DNA of 64,000 nt from Pseudoalteromonas byunsanensis (GTDB lineage: Bacteria > Pseudomonadota > Gammaproteobacteria > Enterobacterales > Alteromonadaceae): the NCBI RefSeq assembly GCF_001854475.1, contig NZ_MNAN01000037.1:1-64000 (forward strand), in the 5' to 3' direction. Positions 55,436 to 64,000 of the stretch are shown in pieces. Both the position numbers and the translations under genes were made by a program. The notes under the pieces were generated by a model. It had not been told where the DNA came from. It did no database searches and was given only the letters and a program-made list of their open reading frames with translations. The stretch's first letter is position 1. Each line of letters begins with the position of its first letter.

Positions 55436-55972
55436 ATGAAAAACCTAATTACCCCACTGCTATTAGCACTTAGTATGTCAACATCCGTCAACGCAACCCA
55501 ACTCGATGTAACAGAGTTCTTAAAAGTATTACCACAGTATGTCCAATGGGCAGTGCAAGTAGATAAAGAAGGACAAAAAACGGGCACCCCATTGAATAAA
55601 GTGCAGTTACAAATCGCCAAAGAGGTCGGTGTTACCCATCCTGAAAAGATACGCATGGTATATGTTGATAGCGTGCCTTACCCTTACGAAAACCCTGTGC
55701 TTAAAGAAATGGGTGAACGAATTGGTTTTATTGGCGAAGGGATCACCAACAACGCCCAAGTATTTGGTTATTCCATATACGTACGCAAAGGATTTACCTT
55801 AGATACACCCAAGCTGGCACATGAATTTGTACATGTAAAACAAATAGAGCAGGCTTCGTCACTATTGGAGTACTCTAAAAAGCATCTGGTTGATATGGCA
55901 ACATATGGTTATGCCGACGCACCATATGAGAAAGAAGCGTTTAAAGCTAATGAAAAATATAAACAGATGTAG
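55436..55972 (+). CDS. Exported protein with HExxH metalloprotease-like motif
   Basis: The 178-residue protein has a signal peptide (LLLALSMSTSVNA) and a compact domain. Residues about 121-133 carry LAHEFVHVKQIEQ, an HExxH zinc-binding motif typical of small zincin proteases, with a possible third ligand further on (YEKEAF, Glu168 region). No larger protease domain is present, so it could be a small protease or a non-catalytic relative. AAG AAA precedes the ATG. No partner is adjacent. Confidence 0.6.
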   Translation: MKNLITPLLLALSMSTSVNATQLDVTEFLKVLPQYVQWAVQVDKEGQKTGTPLNKVQLQIAKEVGVTHPEKIRMVYVDSVPYPYENPVLKEMGERIGFIGEGITNNAQVFGYSIYVRKGFTLDTPKLAHEFVHVKQIEQASSLLEYSKKHLVDMATYGYADAPYEKEAFKANEKYKQM

Positions 55973-56099
55973 AAAACGCTTATGCCTCAAGGCATTGACT
56001 TAGCACGGTGTGAGATATAATTTCATTCGTAACTCGCACTCCCATGCCAACTCTGTATAATTACAAGTTAGGTAGGCGTACAATAAACAGAATGCGAAC

Positions 56100-56285
56100 A
56101 TGAAAAATAAAAAGGTTAATCCTCTGGTATCACATTTCACCATAGCTTTTACAGTTTTGGCTGCAATTTGGATGTTTGTAACAGATAAAGAAATGCTGAT
56201 TTTAGGTAACTCTTTGGTATTAATCTATATTGTTTGTGCGCTTGCATCTAGAATGCTTAAAAAGAGCAAATCAGACAAAAAATAA
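56100..56285 (+). CDS. Small two-helix membrane protein
   Basis: The 61-residue protein has a basic N-terminus, two membrane helices (FTIAFTVLAAIWMFV and ILGNSLVLIYIVCALASRM) and a basic C-terminus (LKKSKSDKK). No family is recognised. It ends in a strong bidirectional terminator. The ribosome-binding site is weak, so it may be poorly expressed, but length, composition and terminator support a real gene. Confidence 0.55.
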   Translation: MKNKKVNPLVSHFTIAFTVLAAIWMFVTDKEMLILGNSLVLIYIVCALASRMLKKSKSDKK

Positions 56286-56295
56286 ACCAAATATA

Positions 56296-56328
56296 ATAAA
56301 AAAGCCCAGTCAATTGCTGGGCTTTTTT
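56296..56328. terminator. Strong bidirectional Rho-independent terminator
   Basis: AAAGCCCAG pairs with CTGGGCTTT around a 7-base loop, flanked by A-run (56296-56303) and T-run (56323-56328). It serves both the small membrane protein and the converging oligopeptidase gene. Confidence 0.9.
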
Positions 56329-56342
56329 GTTTTGTTCAATGC

Positions 56343-58505
56343 TTAAAGGCGACCATTAGCCAGTTCAATGAAAAAGGCATAGTTCAAAGCAGTGTCTTTA
56401 ATTCTCTTAAAGCGCCCTGATGCACCACCGTGCCCTGCTTCCATATCAACTTTAAACAGTAGTTTGTTATCATCTGTTTTCATTTCTCGTAGCTTAGCAA
56501 CCCACTTAGCAGGTTCAAAGTACTGCACCTGGGAATCATGCAAGCCCGTTGTTACAAGCAAGTTTGGATAGCTTTTTTGGGTCACTTGATCATAAGGAGA
56601 GTAAGAGCGCATATAGTCAAAGTATGTTTTGTTGTTTGGGTTACCCCATTCATCATACTCATTGGTTGTCAGCGGTAAGCTTTCATCAAGCATGGTATTG
56701 ATCACATCCACAAAGGGCACTGCTGCATGAACTCCATGATAAAGCTCTGCAGCTTGATTGATCACAGCGCCCATTAGTAGGCCACCAGCACTACCACCTT
56801 GCGCATAAACTCGATGTTTATCTCCATAACCTTGCACTACAAGTGCTTTAGTTACATCCACAAAGTCATTAAAGGTATTCTTTTTGGTCAATTTCTTACC
56901 ATCTTCATACCAAGGGCGTCCCAACATTTGTGAACCTCTAATATGCGCGATTGCGTACACAAAGCCTCTATCAAGTAAGCTCAAGCGGCTAACTGAAAAT
57001 CTTGGGTCAACGGTATAACCATATGAACCATAGCCATATTGTAGTAAGGGGTTAGTCCCGTCTTTTTTAAATAGAGACTTCTTGTAAACAATTGAGACTG
57101 GTACTTTCGCACCGTCACGAGCAGTAATAAAAATACGTTCAGACAGGTAATCATCTGGGTTAAAATCTCCCAATACCTGCTCTTGCTTCAAAGTCGCTTT
57201 TGAATAATCGTTTAAATCGACTTCAAAGGTTGTTTGAGGCGTTGTCATACTAGTGTAAACCACTCTCACACTATCACTGTTGAGCATTGTATTATTCGTC
57301 ATATACACTTTGTATGCAGGATCGTTAAAAGTAAGTTCATGCTCTTTGTTTTTATGCAATTCACGAATCGTTACTTTTGACTGCCCTTGATCACGACTTT
57401 GATACACCAAATGATTCTCAAACAGGTTAAAGTCTTCCAGCTTCACGTTTGGACGATGAGCAATAACAGTAGTCCAATTATTCTTATCTGATGCTAAGCC
57501 AACCTTCACCTTCATTAGTTTGAAGTTCACTGCATCTAAATTGGTCATGATGTAATACCAATCATTTAATTTGGCAATATGATACTCATGGCCTTTCTCG
57601 CGAGGGAGCAAACGTTTAGGTTTAGATTTGCTGTCATTTGCAGACAAAACTGACACACCTTTAGACTCAGTACTTGAATGGTGTATAAAAATCTGCTCGC
57701 CGTCTTTACTCTTACTCACTCCTGTGTAGTAGGTATTGTCTAGCTCTTCGTACACCAATTCGTCTTGCTCTTGTGAAGTGCCCAATGTATGTCTAAACAC
57801 TTGAGTACCGAGCAAAGACACAGGGTCCTTCTTAACGTAATACAGTGTTTTATTATCATTGGCCCAAATCACACCACCTTGCGTTCCGGTCAATTCATCA
57901 CTTAACAACTCACCAGTTTCAAGATTTTTAACCTTAATGGTATATATTCTACGGCTTAATGTATCTTGTGAATAAGCCATTAACTTAGCGTTTGGACTAA
58001 CTTCAATATCTCCGATAGCAAAATATTCATAAGCTTTTGCAAGCTCGTTAATATCAAGTAACAGTTCAGGGTTTTCGCCTTTTACATTGATGCTGCGATA
58101 AACCGACGCATACTCCTGCTCTCCAACTGTTTCGTAGAAGTAAAAAAAATGTCCTTTTCGAACAGGAACCGAACGGTTGTCTTTAACAATTTTTGACTTA
58201 ATCTCTGTGAATAACTGTGATTGAAGCGCATTACTTGGGGCTAATACTGAGTCAGTGTAGGCATTTTCCTTTTCAAGATGGGTAATAACTTCTGGTTTTG
58301 AACGAGTGTCATCTCTTAGCCAATGGTAGTTATCGACAATTTCATACCCATGTATTTTTGTTGTATGTGGTATTTTTACCGCTATAGGAGCTGTTGTGGC
58401 CTCAGCTTGAGTGAGGCTTGTATCATTTACTGGCTTAGTTAAGTGACATCCTGTAGCTAAAACAACCGATGACAGTGCAAACTGCCAAAGTATTAAACGT
58501 TTCAT
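56343..58505 (-). CDS. Oligopeptidase B-like S9 serine peptidase, predicted lipoprotein
   Basis: The 720-residue protein has a lipoprotein signal (SSVVLATGC), then the S9A beta-propeller (about 40-430; VDNYHWLRDD start) and a C-terminal alpha/beta-hydrolase domain. The catalytic Ser is in YAQGGSAGGLLMGAV, Asp in VTTGLHDSQVQYFEPAKW and His in MEAGHGGASGRF. It cleaves short peptides, probably after Arg/Lys as in PtrB. Most PtrB enzymes are cytoplasmic, so the lipoprotein signal is notable; relatives of this kind occur in marine gammaproteobacteria. AAGGAT precedes the ATG. The end meets the bidirectional terminator. Confidence 0.88.
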   Translation of the reverse strand: MKRLILWQFALSSVVLATGCHLTKPVNDTSLTQAEATTAPIAVKIPHTTKIHGYEIVDNYHWLRDDTRSKPEVITHLEKENAYTDSVLAPSNALQSQLFTEIKSKIVKDNRSVPVRKGHFFYFYETVGEQEYASVYRSINVKGENPELLLDINELAKAYEYFAIGDIEVSPNAKLMAYSQDTLSRRIYTIKVKNLETGELLSDELTGTQGGVIWANDNKTLYYVKKDPVSLLGTQVFRHTLGTSQEQDELVYEELDNTYYTGVSKSKDGEQIFIHHSSTESKGVSVLSANDSKSKPKRLLPREKGHEYHIAKLNDWYYIMTNLDAVNFKLMKVKVGLASDKNNWTTVIAHRPNVKLEDFNLFENHLVYQSRDQGQSKVTIRELHKNKEHELTFNDPAYKVYMTNNTMLNSDSVRVVYTSMTTPQTTFEVDLNDYSKATLKQEQVLGDFNPDDYLSERIFITARDGAKVPVSIVYKKSLFKKDGTNPLLQYGYGSYGYTVDPRFSVSRLSLLDRGFVYAIAHIRGSQMLGRPWYEDGKKLTKKNTFNDFVDVTKALVVQGYGDKHRVYAQGGSAGGLLMGAVINQAAELYHGVHAAVPFVDVINTMLDESLPLTTNEYDEWGNPNNKTYFDYMRSYSPYDQVTQKSYPNLLVTTGLHDSQVQYFEPAKWVAKLREMKTDDNKLLFKVDMEAGHGGASGRFKRIKDTALNYAFFIELANGRL

Positions 58506-58635
58506 TATTATAATATCCTTGTTTGATATATTAGGTGTAACTGTTAAAAATAGAGTTACTTAATCGTAAATATAATTGAATTACAGGGGCATTAACAGTA
58601 CCCTACTGTAAATAAAAGTGAACCATTTATTGTAT

Positions 58636-59115
58636 ATGAAACAACTAACTCTCAGTATTATTGCGCTGTTTATACTTGCAGCTTGTAAAACAACAAACAC
58701 AGAAAACGAATCCAACATAAAACTGTGCGAAAAAACCGTACATGATTATATTCAATATCGAGATCTAGGGCCCGTCGAACACTATCAGTCACTATTCACT
58801 GACGATGCAACCTTTTTAGTACCCAAATTAAATATTTCGCTAAACTCTAGCGAAGCGATTGCCAACAGAGCAAAAAAAGCGCTTATGAGTAAGAAAAGTA
58901 TTCATATGATAACCAATACGAATATCAAACAGGTATCACAAAATACCTATTCCAATGTGGCGCATTTTATTCTTCATTTAAGTGATAAAAACACTCCAAG
59001 TGCAGAGAAAAAAATATTCAATGGACGCTATGTTGATACCTTAATTATTGACAATGGCAAGTGTCTAATAAAAACGCGTGATGTGCTCATTGATAGAATG
59101 GACACATTACCCTAA
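58636..59115 (+). CDS. SnoaL/NTF2-like lipoprotein
   Basis: The 159-residue protein has a lipobox (LFILAAC) and a body of about 130 residues with the cone-shaped NTF2/SnoaL pattern: DYIQYRDLGPVEHYQSLFTD, DDATFLVP, NTYSNVAHFILHL, GRYVDTLIIDNGKCLIKTRD. Such domains bind small ligands or act as enzymes. ATG 58636 is preferred over the upstream GTG 58618 because it starts the signal. It overlaps the MarR gene by 4 bases tail to tail. Function unknown. Confidence 0.7.
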   Translation: MKQLTLSIIALFILAACKTTNTENESNIKLCEKTVHDYIQYRDLGPVEHYQSLFTDDATFLVPKLNISLNSSEAIANRAKKALMSKKSIHMITNTNIKQVSQNTYSNVAHFILHLSDKNTPSAEKKIFNGRYVDTLIIDNGKCLIKTRDVLIDRMDTLP

Positions 59116-59696
59116 ATAGATTTGCTAGAGCGTTTGTGCCAGCGGATCAGTTCCGCTTGGTCTCTAGTAATGCCGTGGCCTTGTGATTCAAGGTCTTCGG
59201 CACTTTGAGCCAATTTAGCTTCAGCACGCAGTTCAATCCTCTCAAGCAAGCTCAGCAACAAACGTTTTTCTTCTTCTGTAACATCAGACAAAACATATGC
59301 TTCACGTTGGCGCATGTGCTCAATCACTTGCCGATATAAAGGCAAGCCCAAGTCACTCAACTTAACCAGCTTACTTCGCTGTTTTACATGATCATTATCT
59401 GGGCAGATCAAGCCTTGTTTGAGTAATGTATTAATAGCTCTATTCACCGAGTAAGGGTCTAAGCGTGATTGGTACGCTATATCTGCCGCATTTATTGGAC
59501 CGTACGAACCAATATTCAGTAGCACGCGAATTTCACGTGTTTCAAGCCCCGTAAGGCTTTTGACATATGCATCCCGATCCATTGCCAGCAAGTTACTTGC
59601 TACGGCGATACGATAAGGAACATGATTATATAAATCATAGGGTTGCTCTATATTTTTGGATAGCTCAAAGGCCGCTTTTCGTGCTTTATTATTCAT
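59112..59696 (-). CDS. MarR-family transcriptional regulator
   Basis: The 194-residue protein has the MarR winged helix: LTGLETREIRVLLNIGSYGP, ADIAYQSRLDPYSVNRAINT (recognition helix), LLKQGLICPDNDHVKQRSK (wing). It is a little longer than usual at both ends. AGGG lies seven bases ahead of the ATG. It is divergent from a carboxymuconolactone decarboxylase-like gene; a perfect palindrome sits between the two starts, so it probably controls both. Confidence 0.88.
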   Translation of the reverse strand: MNNKARKAAFELSKNIEQPYDLYNHVPYRIAVASNLLAMDRDAYVKSLTGLETREIRVLLNIGSYGPINAADIAYQSRLDPYSVNRAINTLLKQGLICPDNDHVKQRSKLVKLSDLGLPLYRQVIEHMRQREAYVLSDVTEEEKRLLLSLLERIELRAEAKLAQSAEDLESQGHGITRDQAELIRWHKRSSKSI

Positions 59697-59765
59697 ATAC
59701 TGACCCTATTTTTATAATTCAATGTCTAATTTTTGTAGACAGACGCTTTAAAAGCCTTTAGATTA

Positions 59766-59781
59766 TGTTGCATATGCAACA
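59766..59781. promoter_or_regulatory. MarR-type operator palindrome
   Basis: TGTTGCATATGCAACA is a perfect 16-bp palindrome in the 109-base gap between the divergent MarR and AhpD-like genes. It ends 24 bases before the plus-strand start codon. The TTGC-N4-GCAA core is a typical MarR-family site. Confidence 0.8.
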
Positions 59782-59805
59782 CATAAATATCAACAGGAAT
59801 ACATT

Positions 59806-60405
59806 ATGGCTTTAGTTACACCACTGGCACAAGATGCAAACGCTGAGGTTGCTGAGTTAGCAAAATTTTTCAATGAAACGTTGGGTTTTTGTCCAAATAG
59901 CGTACTGACCATGCAGATCCGTCCTCATATCGCAAAGGCTTTTATCAACTTAAACAAGGCGGTCATGGAAAACCATGGCAGAGTAACCAGTGAATTAAAA
60001 AGACTGATTGGTTACATCACCAGTGCAAACACTGGGTGCCGTTATTGCGAAGCGCATACAATTCTAGCGGCACAACGCTATGGAGGTTCTGACGAACGCC
60101 TCCAAAACATATGGCAATTCAGAGAAAATTCGCTTTTTAACGACGCTGAAAAGGCTGCGTTTGAGTTTGCACTTGCCGCATCTAGCGTACCAAATGCTGT
60201 TGATCAAACCATTGAATCGCAATTAAAAGCTCATTGGGATGATGGCGAAATCGTTGAAATTCTTGGTGTGATCTCTTTGTTTGGATATTTGAATCGCTGG
60301 AACGATTCAATGGCGACCACATTAGAAACAGGCGCTATTAATGCAGGTGAAAGCTACTTAGCACACAATCAATGGCAAGTAGGCAAACATCAAACCAGTA
60401 ACTAA
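59806..60405 (+). CDS. Carboxymuconolactone decarboxylase/AhpD-like protein
   Basis: The 199-residue protein has the CMD fold with a CxxCxxH redox site in TGCRYCEAHTILAAQRY, as in AhpD-type peroxidase/disulfide reductases, plus the upstream helix ELKRLIGYITSANT. These proteins usually detoxify organic peroxides or pass electrons. A divergent MarR regulator with a shared palindrome suggests control by oxidative or phenolic stress, as for OhrR-like systems. The ATG lies in good context after CAGGAA (about ten bases upstream). No partner reductase is adjacent. Confidence 0.85.
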   Translation: MALVTPLAQDANAEVAELAKFFNETLGFCPNSVLTMQIRPHIAKAFINLNKAVMENHGRVTSELKRLIGYITSANTGCRYCEAHTILAAQRYGGSDERLQNIWQFRENSLFNDAEKAAFEFALAASSVPNAVDQTIESQLKAHWDDGEIVEILGVISLFGYLNRWNDSMATTLETGAINAGESYLAHNQWQVGKHQTSN

Positions 60406-60852
60406 TTACTGTAATTGAGCATACTGGGACATTCGCTTATTTTTAAGAGCACGCGCACATAATAATAATAAGCGCCGAATTATCGAGCCACTCGCATATC
60501 GTGCTTCCCAGTACGCTCACTCTCACATCATTTGCTTCTATAAAGTAAAGCTCCCCCTTCATCTGACTAACCACTTAATTATTTCTCGCTACAATCAATT
60601 GGTCGCATATTAACCAAATATGCGAAAATGATGAATAAATATTAATTTTGTAAAAAATACATGCAAAATTCCCTGTTAAATTATTAAAAAAAAAATTTAA
60701 TTCAAAATTCCACTATATTTTTTTTATAACCCGCCCTAAAATGCATGAAATTTCAAATTTAAAGAATATAAATTCACACCTGTGTTTCTGCTTACTTGGC
60801 GCATTTCACGATTTGTGCTTTCTTTGTGTGCATAAAAACAACAAGGGTAACA
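60406..60852. promoter_or_regulatory. Long AT-rich leader region before the TonB-dependent receptor
   Basis: No gene is visible in these 447 bases. The part 60600-60740 is highly AT-rich with runs of A and T, fitting a promoter region. AAGGG (60843-60847) is the ribosome site for the receptor start at 60853. I saw no clear palindromic operator. Confidence 0.5.
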
Positions 60853-63297
60853 ATGGGAATGAAAATAATGTTTAAACCTAACATACTTTCACTGGCTGTA
60901 TATGGCGCGCTAACTTCAACGCTTGGTACCTCATTCGCGGTTGTCGCAGATGAGGGAATTAACAAAGATAAGTCGCTTGAGGTTATTCAGATAACAGCAA
61001 CGAGGCGTTCTGGTTCTATCCAAGAAGCGCCGCTTAATATTACAGCATTAGACAGCGACGTTATGCGCGACCAGAACATTGGTGAATTAGCCGATGTGGC
61101 ACGCTGGGTACCGGGACTGACCGTCACAGATCAAGGTGGTCGTTCGGGGTCACCCATCATAGTCCGTGGATTGAATACTAATTCATCTGGCCCAGCCTCC
61201 GATGGCGGCACTGTTGCAACTTACATCAATGAGATCCCTGTCGCCATTGATATGCGCCTCACTGATGTTGAGCGTGTGGAAGTTTTGATTGGTCCACAAG
61301 GCACACTCTATGGTGCCGGAACACTAGGCGGTGCAATTCGATACATTTTGAAAGACCCAGAGCTTGATTTTACAACAGGTAAAGTCTACGGCGATGCATT
61401 CCAAAATAGTGAAAGTAATTCATTTGGCGGTGAGACCGGTTTTATTTTCAACACGCCAATTATCGAAGATAAGCTGGCTGTTCGAGCCAGTATCAACGTA
61501 TTTAAAGACCCCGGCTTTGTTGACTACAACTATGTGGTGCGTGAAACAGGTGTCTCTAAACCAGACCCAGATTGGAGCGACTTAGACGATATCAATCATC
61601 ATTTGCGCCAAGAAGAAGACAATAACGGAGAAACAACGACAACCGCTCGCATATCACTACGCTGGGTACCGAATGATTGGTTAGATGGCACCCTTAACTA
61701 CTTCTATCAAAAACAAGACAGCGCAGGTCGCTCCATTGTTCACCATGGCGCTTTAAATTCTGAAAATGGCTTGAATAAACGTATCGGAAAATATGAATCT
61801 GCCTACCGCTATGAAGAGCCAAGAGAAAAAGAAGACTCGCTACTGAGCCTTGAAGTAAAAGCCGATTTAGGCTTTGCTGAGCTTGTCTCTGCTACTGGTT
61901 ATTCTGAGTTTGAAGCCGATGGGCAACGTGACCAAACTGACTTATTGATACGCCTAGACTACGGTTATGAAGAGTTCCCCTCATTCTCATCATTTACTCG
62001 TGAACTGGATGAAGAAGAAAACTTTACTCAAGAGCTTCGTTTAGTCTCAAAAGGTGATTCTGACCTAAACTGGATCGTGGGTGGCTTTTACAATAAGAGC
62101 AAGAGCAATGGTTCTAGTAAAGAATATACACCTGGGTTTAGTCAGTTTGCCGTGGCAAACTTTGGTGCCACGCTAATACGTCCTGATAGTCTGGAGTATT
62201 ACTCAGTAGATCGCAGTGAAGTTACTGAGCAAGCAATATTTGGTGAGGTCGGCTATCAGGTCAGTGATAAACTCACAATTACAGTGGGTGCTCGTTTCTA
62301 CAAATACAAAGTAGATGCGGATTCTGCCGTTGACTTCCCGCTACTGAACACCGTTTTCGGTGATGCAGGACCGAATGACATTAGTTTGAACTTTAAAAAC
62401 AGCTACGCAGAAGACGATGGTAGCCTATTCAAGTTTAACGCCAGCTATCAATTTTCCGATAGTGTAATGGCTTATGCAACAGTCAGTGAAGGGTTTAGAA
62501 TTGGCGGTTCAAATGGTTTGGCTCCTTGCCCAGATCCGCTCCCTGCAAATCAGGCAGGTTGTGGTAAACCAAACGAGATGCTCTATAAAGACGATACCAC
62601 CACCAACTATGAGCTTGGCTTGAAAAGCACTTGGATGAAGAACCGCTTACACTTCAATGCCGCTATTTTTAACGTCGATTGGGAAGATGCACAAATAAGT
62701 GGAGCAACCGAAGTAGGTCAGCTTCCTTATACTTCTAATGCGGGCTCTGCAAATGCAAAAGGGGTAGAAATTGCTACTCGTGCTATGTTGAGCGATTCGT
62801 TCACCGCCTATGCGACCTATGCATATACAAAAGTTGAGCTAACAGAAGATGCACCCTTTTTGTTTACATCACCAGGGCCTGATGGAACTGTTATTGGCAT
62901 AACAGGTAAAAAAAGTGACAGACTGCCAGGCTCACCTGAACAACAGTTTTCGCTTGGTGTGAACTATCAAACTGAAATAATGGACAATAAGCTGCTAGAT
63001 ATTAACTATGGTTTAACCGCCCAAAGCGACGTTATTTCTAAAGTAGGTCTGCTTGATAATGGTGAAACACTACCTGGATATGCATTGAGTAATATTTCAG
63101 CGAAGATCACCGGAGATCAATGGTCAACCACTCTGTATATCAATAACTTATTCAACAAATATGCGTATACGTCTGTTCGTCGTAGCGATGCAGATATTAC
63201 CACAGCCAACGGTGCTGAAATTCAGCGTAACTACGGGCATTACATCAATCGCCCACTTACAATCGGTGTTAAGTTCGATTACCAATTTGAACTATAA
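60853..63297 (+). CDS. TonB-dependent outer-membrane receptor
   Basis: The 814-residue protein has a signal peptide (MFKPNILSLAVYGALTSTLG region), an N-terminal plug domain (about 40-170; EVIQITATRRSGSIQEAPLN, GPQGTLYGAGTLGGAIRYI), and a large beta-barrel. The C-terminus is YQFEL. This branch is the COG1629-like type common in Alteromonadales for carbohydrates, haem or siderophores. ATG 60853 follows AAGGG at five bases; ATG 60859 or 60868 are also possible. A strong terminator follows. Substrate unknown; no clear companion genes beyond a TPR protein. Confidence 0.9.
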   Translation: MGMKIMFKPNILSLAVYGALTSTLGTSFAVVADEGINKDKSLEVIQITATRRSGSIQEAPLNITALDSDVMRDQNIGELADVARWVPGLTVTDQGGRSGSPIIVRGLNTNSSGPASDGGTVATYINEIPVAIDMRLTDVERVEVLIGPQGTLYGAGTLGGAIRYILKDPELDFTTGKVYGDAFQNSESNSFGGETGFIFNTPIIEDKLAVRASINVFKDPGFVDYNYVVRETGVSKPDPDWSDLDDINHHLRQEEDNNGETTTTARISLRWVPNDWLDGTLNYFYQKQDSAGRSIVHHGALNSENGLNKRIGKYESAYRYEEPREKEDSLLSLEVKADLGFAELVSATGYSEFEADGQRDQTDLLIRLDYGYEEFPSFSSFTRELDEEENFTQELRLVSKGDSDLNWIVGGFYNKSKSNGSSKEYTPGFSQFAVANFGATLIRPDSLEYYSVDRSEVTEQAIFGEVGYQVSDKLTITVGARFYKYKVDADSAVDFPLLNTVFGDAGPNDISLNFKNSYAEDDGSLFKFNASYQFSDSVMAYATVSEGFRIGGSNGLAPCPDPLPANQAGCGKPNEMLYKDDTTTNYELGLKSTWMKNRLHFNAAIFNVDWEDAQISGATEVGQLPYTSNAGSANAKGVEIATRAMLSDSFTAYATYAYTKVELTEDAPFLFTSPGPDGTVIGITGKKSDRLPGSPEQQFSLGVNYQTEIMDNKLLDINYGLTAQSDVISKVGLLDNGETLPGYALSNISAKITGDQWSTTLYINNLFNKYAYTSVRRSDADITTANGAEIQRNYGHYINRPLTIGVKFDYQFEL

Positions 63298-63315
63298 CTA
63301 AGTTACCGTTACTCT

Positions 63316-63345
63316 AAAGGCTCAAACTTAGTTTGAGCCTTTTTA
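63316..63345 (+). terminator. Rho-independent terminator of the TonB receptor gene
   Basis: AGGCTCAAAC (63318-63327) pairs with GTTTGAGCCT (63331-63340) around a 3-base loop and is followed by TTTTATTT. Confidence 0.9.
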
Positions 63346-63369
63346 TTTAATAATAAGAACAATCTCGTT

Positions 63370-64000
63370 ATGACGCTCAACGTAAAACACCTTCATCAGC
63401 AGGCCATAAAGGCGTTTAATAAAGGCCAAGTTCAACAGGCGCACCAATGTTTAGTACAACTCATACAAACAACGGCTGAGAACAGCCCTGAGCACGCTGA
63501 TGCTTACTTTTTGATGGCCATGATCAATGTCCAAGTTGGGCAAATTAAAAAGGCCATTAAACTTATAGAAAAAGCGCTAAGCTTGAGGCATACCATTGAG
63601 TATTCTATTCATTTAGCCAAGTGTTACGCATTAGACGGTCAACTGAATGTAGCTAAGAAAATAGCCCTATCGATTAACATTGATGATCTAGCATCTGCAT
63701 TGAATGCCGACACTTTGGGTGTCACATTCAGCCATATTGGTCTACATGATAATGCCCTACAGTGCTACCAAAAGGCGCTAGAACTAAACACCTCCAATCC
63801 TCAGTTCTTTTACAACTATGGTGTGTGTTGCAAATTTTTGGGGTTATTTAAAGAAGCAGAAAGCGCATTTGAGCAAGCCATCACACTCAACCCAACCTAT
63901 CATCAAGCACATTTTGCTCTATCTGACTTAATGAAAGTTAACGCGCAAAATAACCATATTTCACGTTTAAACACCGTATTTAATCAAGTTGGACACCCCG
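63370..64000 (+). CDS. TPR-repeat protein, 3' cut by window end (possible TPR-sulfotransferase)
   Basis: The frame is open to the window end, giving 210 residues so far. Several tetratricopeptide repeats are visible: AIKAFNKGQVQQAHQCLVQL, AYFLMAMINVQVGQIKKAIK, NALQCYQKALELNTSNPQ, FYNYGVCCKFLGLFKEAESA and FEQAITLNPTYHQAHFALS. In Alteromonadales a TPR protein fused to a sulfotransferase domain often follows a TonB-dependent receptor, so the missing C-terminus could hold that domain. This last point is inference. The start ATG 63370 lies about 25 bases after the terminator, so it has its own promoter. Confidence 0.75.
   Translation, partial: MTLNVKHLHQQAIKAFNKGQVQQAHQCLVQLIQTTAENSPEHADAYFLMAMINVQVGQIKKAIKLIEKALSLRHTIEYSIHLAKCYALDGQLNVAKKIALSINIDDLASALNADTLGVTFSHIGLHDNALQCYQKALELNTSNPQFFYNYGVCCKFLGLFKEAESAFEQAITLNPTYHQAHFALSDLMKVNAQNNHISRLNTVFNQVGHP

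Noticed and set aside
1..64000. tRNA, rRNA, CRISPR arrays, intact IS elements or prophage genes
   Set aside because: None of their characteristic sequences or open frames were seen by eye; small or divergent RNAs could be missed without a covariance search.

Overview
The window looks like part of a chromosome from a marine gammaproteobacterium of the Alteromonadales, most likely Pseudoalteromonas. The reasons are the moderate-to-low GC content, many secreted and outer-membrane proteins, a GH18-AA10-GH18 chitin-degradation cluster, a large TonB-dependent receptor, and many signalling proteins (H-NOX, GGDEF-EAL, MCP, NarL-type two-component). The genus call is an inference from gene content. 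I saw no rRNA, tRNA, CRISPR array, intact insertion sequence or prophage.

Layout. 1-3.5 kb: a cut and probably truncated MFS transporter, then a giant leucine-rich-repeat lipoprotein. 3.7-6.2 kb: an ArsR-family repressor with matching palindromic operators before itself and before an ArsP-like permease, followed closely by an M14 carboxypeptidase. 6.3-9.1 kb: a lipoprotein flavin amine oxidase and a solitary AAA ATPase with a perfect 23-bp inverted repeat upstream. 9.2-20.8 kb: an accessory region with four large exported beta-helix proteins, one Fes-type esterase and a 1.3-kb stretch with no gene. 21-28 kb: anmK and a small exported protein, a RecQ-family helicase, a DUF2235 hydrolase, a solute-binding protein and a DUF2798 protein. 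28.1-35.3 kb: the chitinase-LPMO-chitinase cluster, all on the minus strand. 35.9-40 kb: an H-NOX nitric-oxide sensing locus (receiver-HDOD, H-NOX, histidine kinase, and a divergent receiver with a degenerate HD-GYP domain). 39.9-45.1 kb: a TetR-controlled RND efflux operon. 45.1-54.6 kb: an Aer-like chemoreceptor, hemH, a DUF2306 protein, a DesK/NarL-type two-component pair, an acyltransferase and a GGDEF-EAL protein. 54.8-64 kb: small exported proteins, an oligopeptidase B-like lipoprotein, a MarR regulator divergent from an AhpD-like protein, a TonB-dependent receptor and a TPR protein cut by the window end.

How the genes work together. The chitin cluster pairs two endo/exo-acting GH18 enzymes with an oxidative AA10 enzyme; all three carry related CBM5/12 modules, and anmK nearby belongs to amino-sugar recycling. 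The H-NOX locus probably links nitric oxide to histidine-kinase output, but both response regulators have lost key residues, which suggests non-catalytic signalling. Three regulators (ArsR, TetR, MarR) sit beside clear palindromic operators. The least explained parts are the beta-helix region, the AAA ATPase with its long inverted repeat, and the M14 peptidase linked to the ArsR/ArsP unit.
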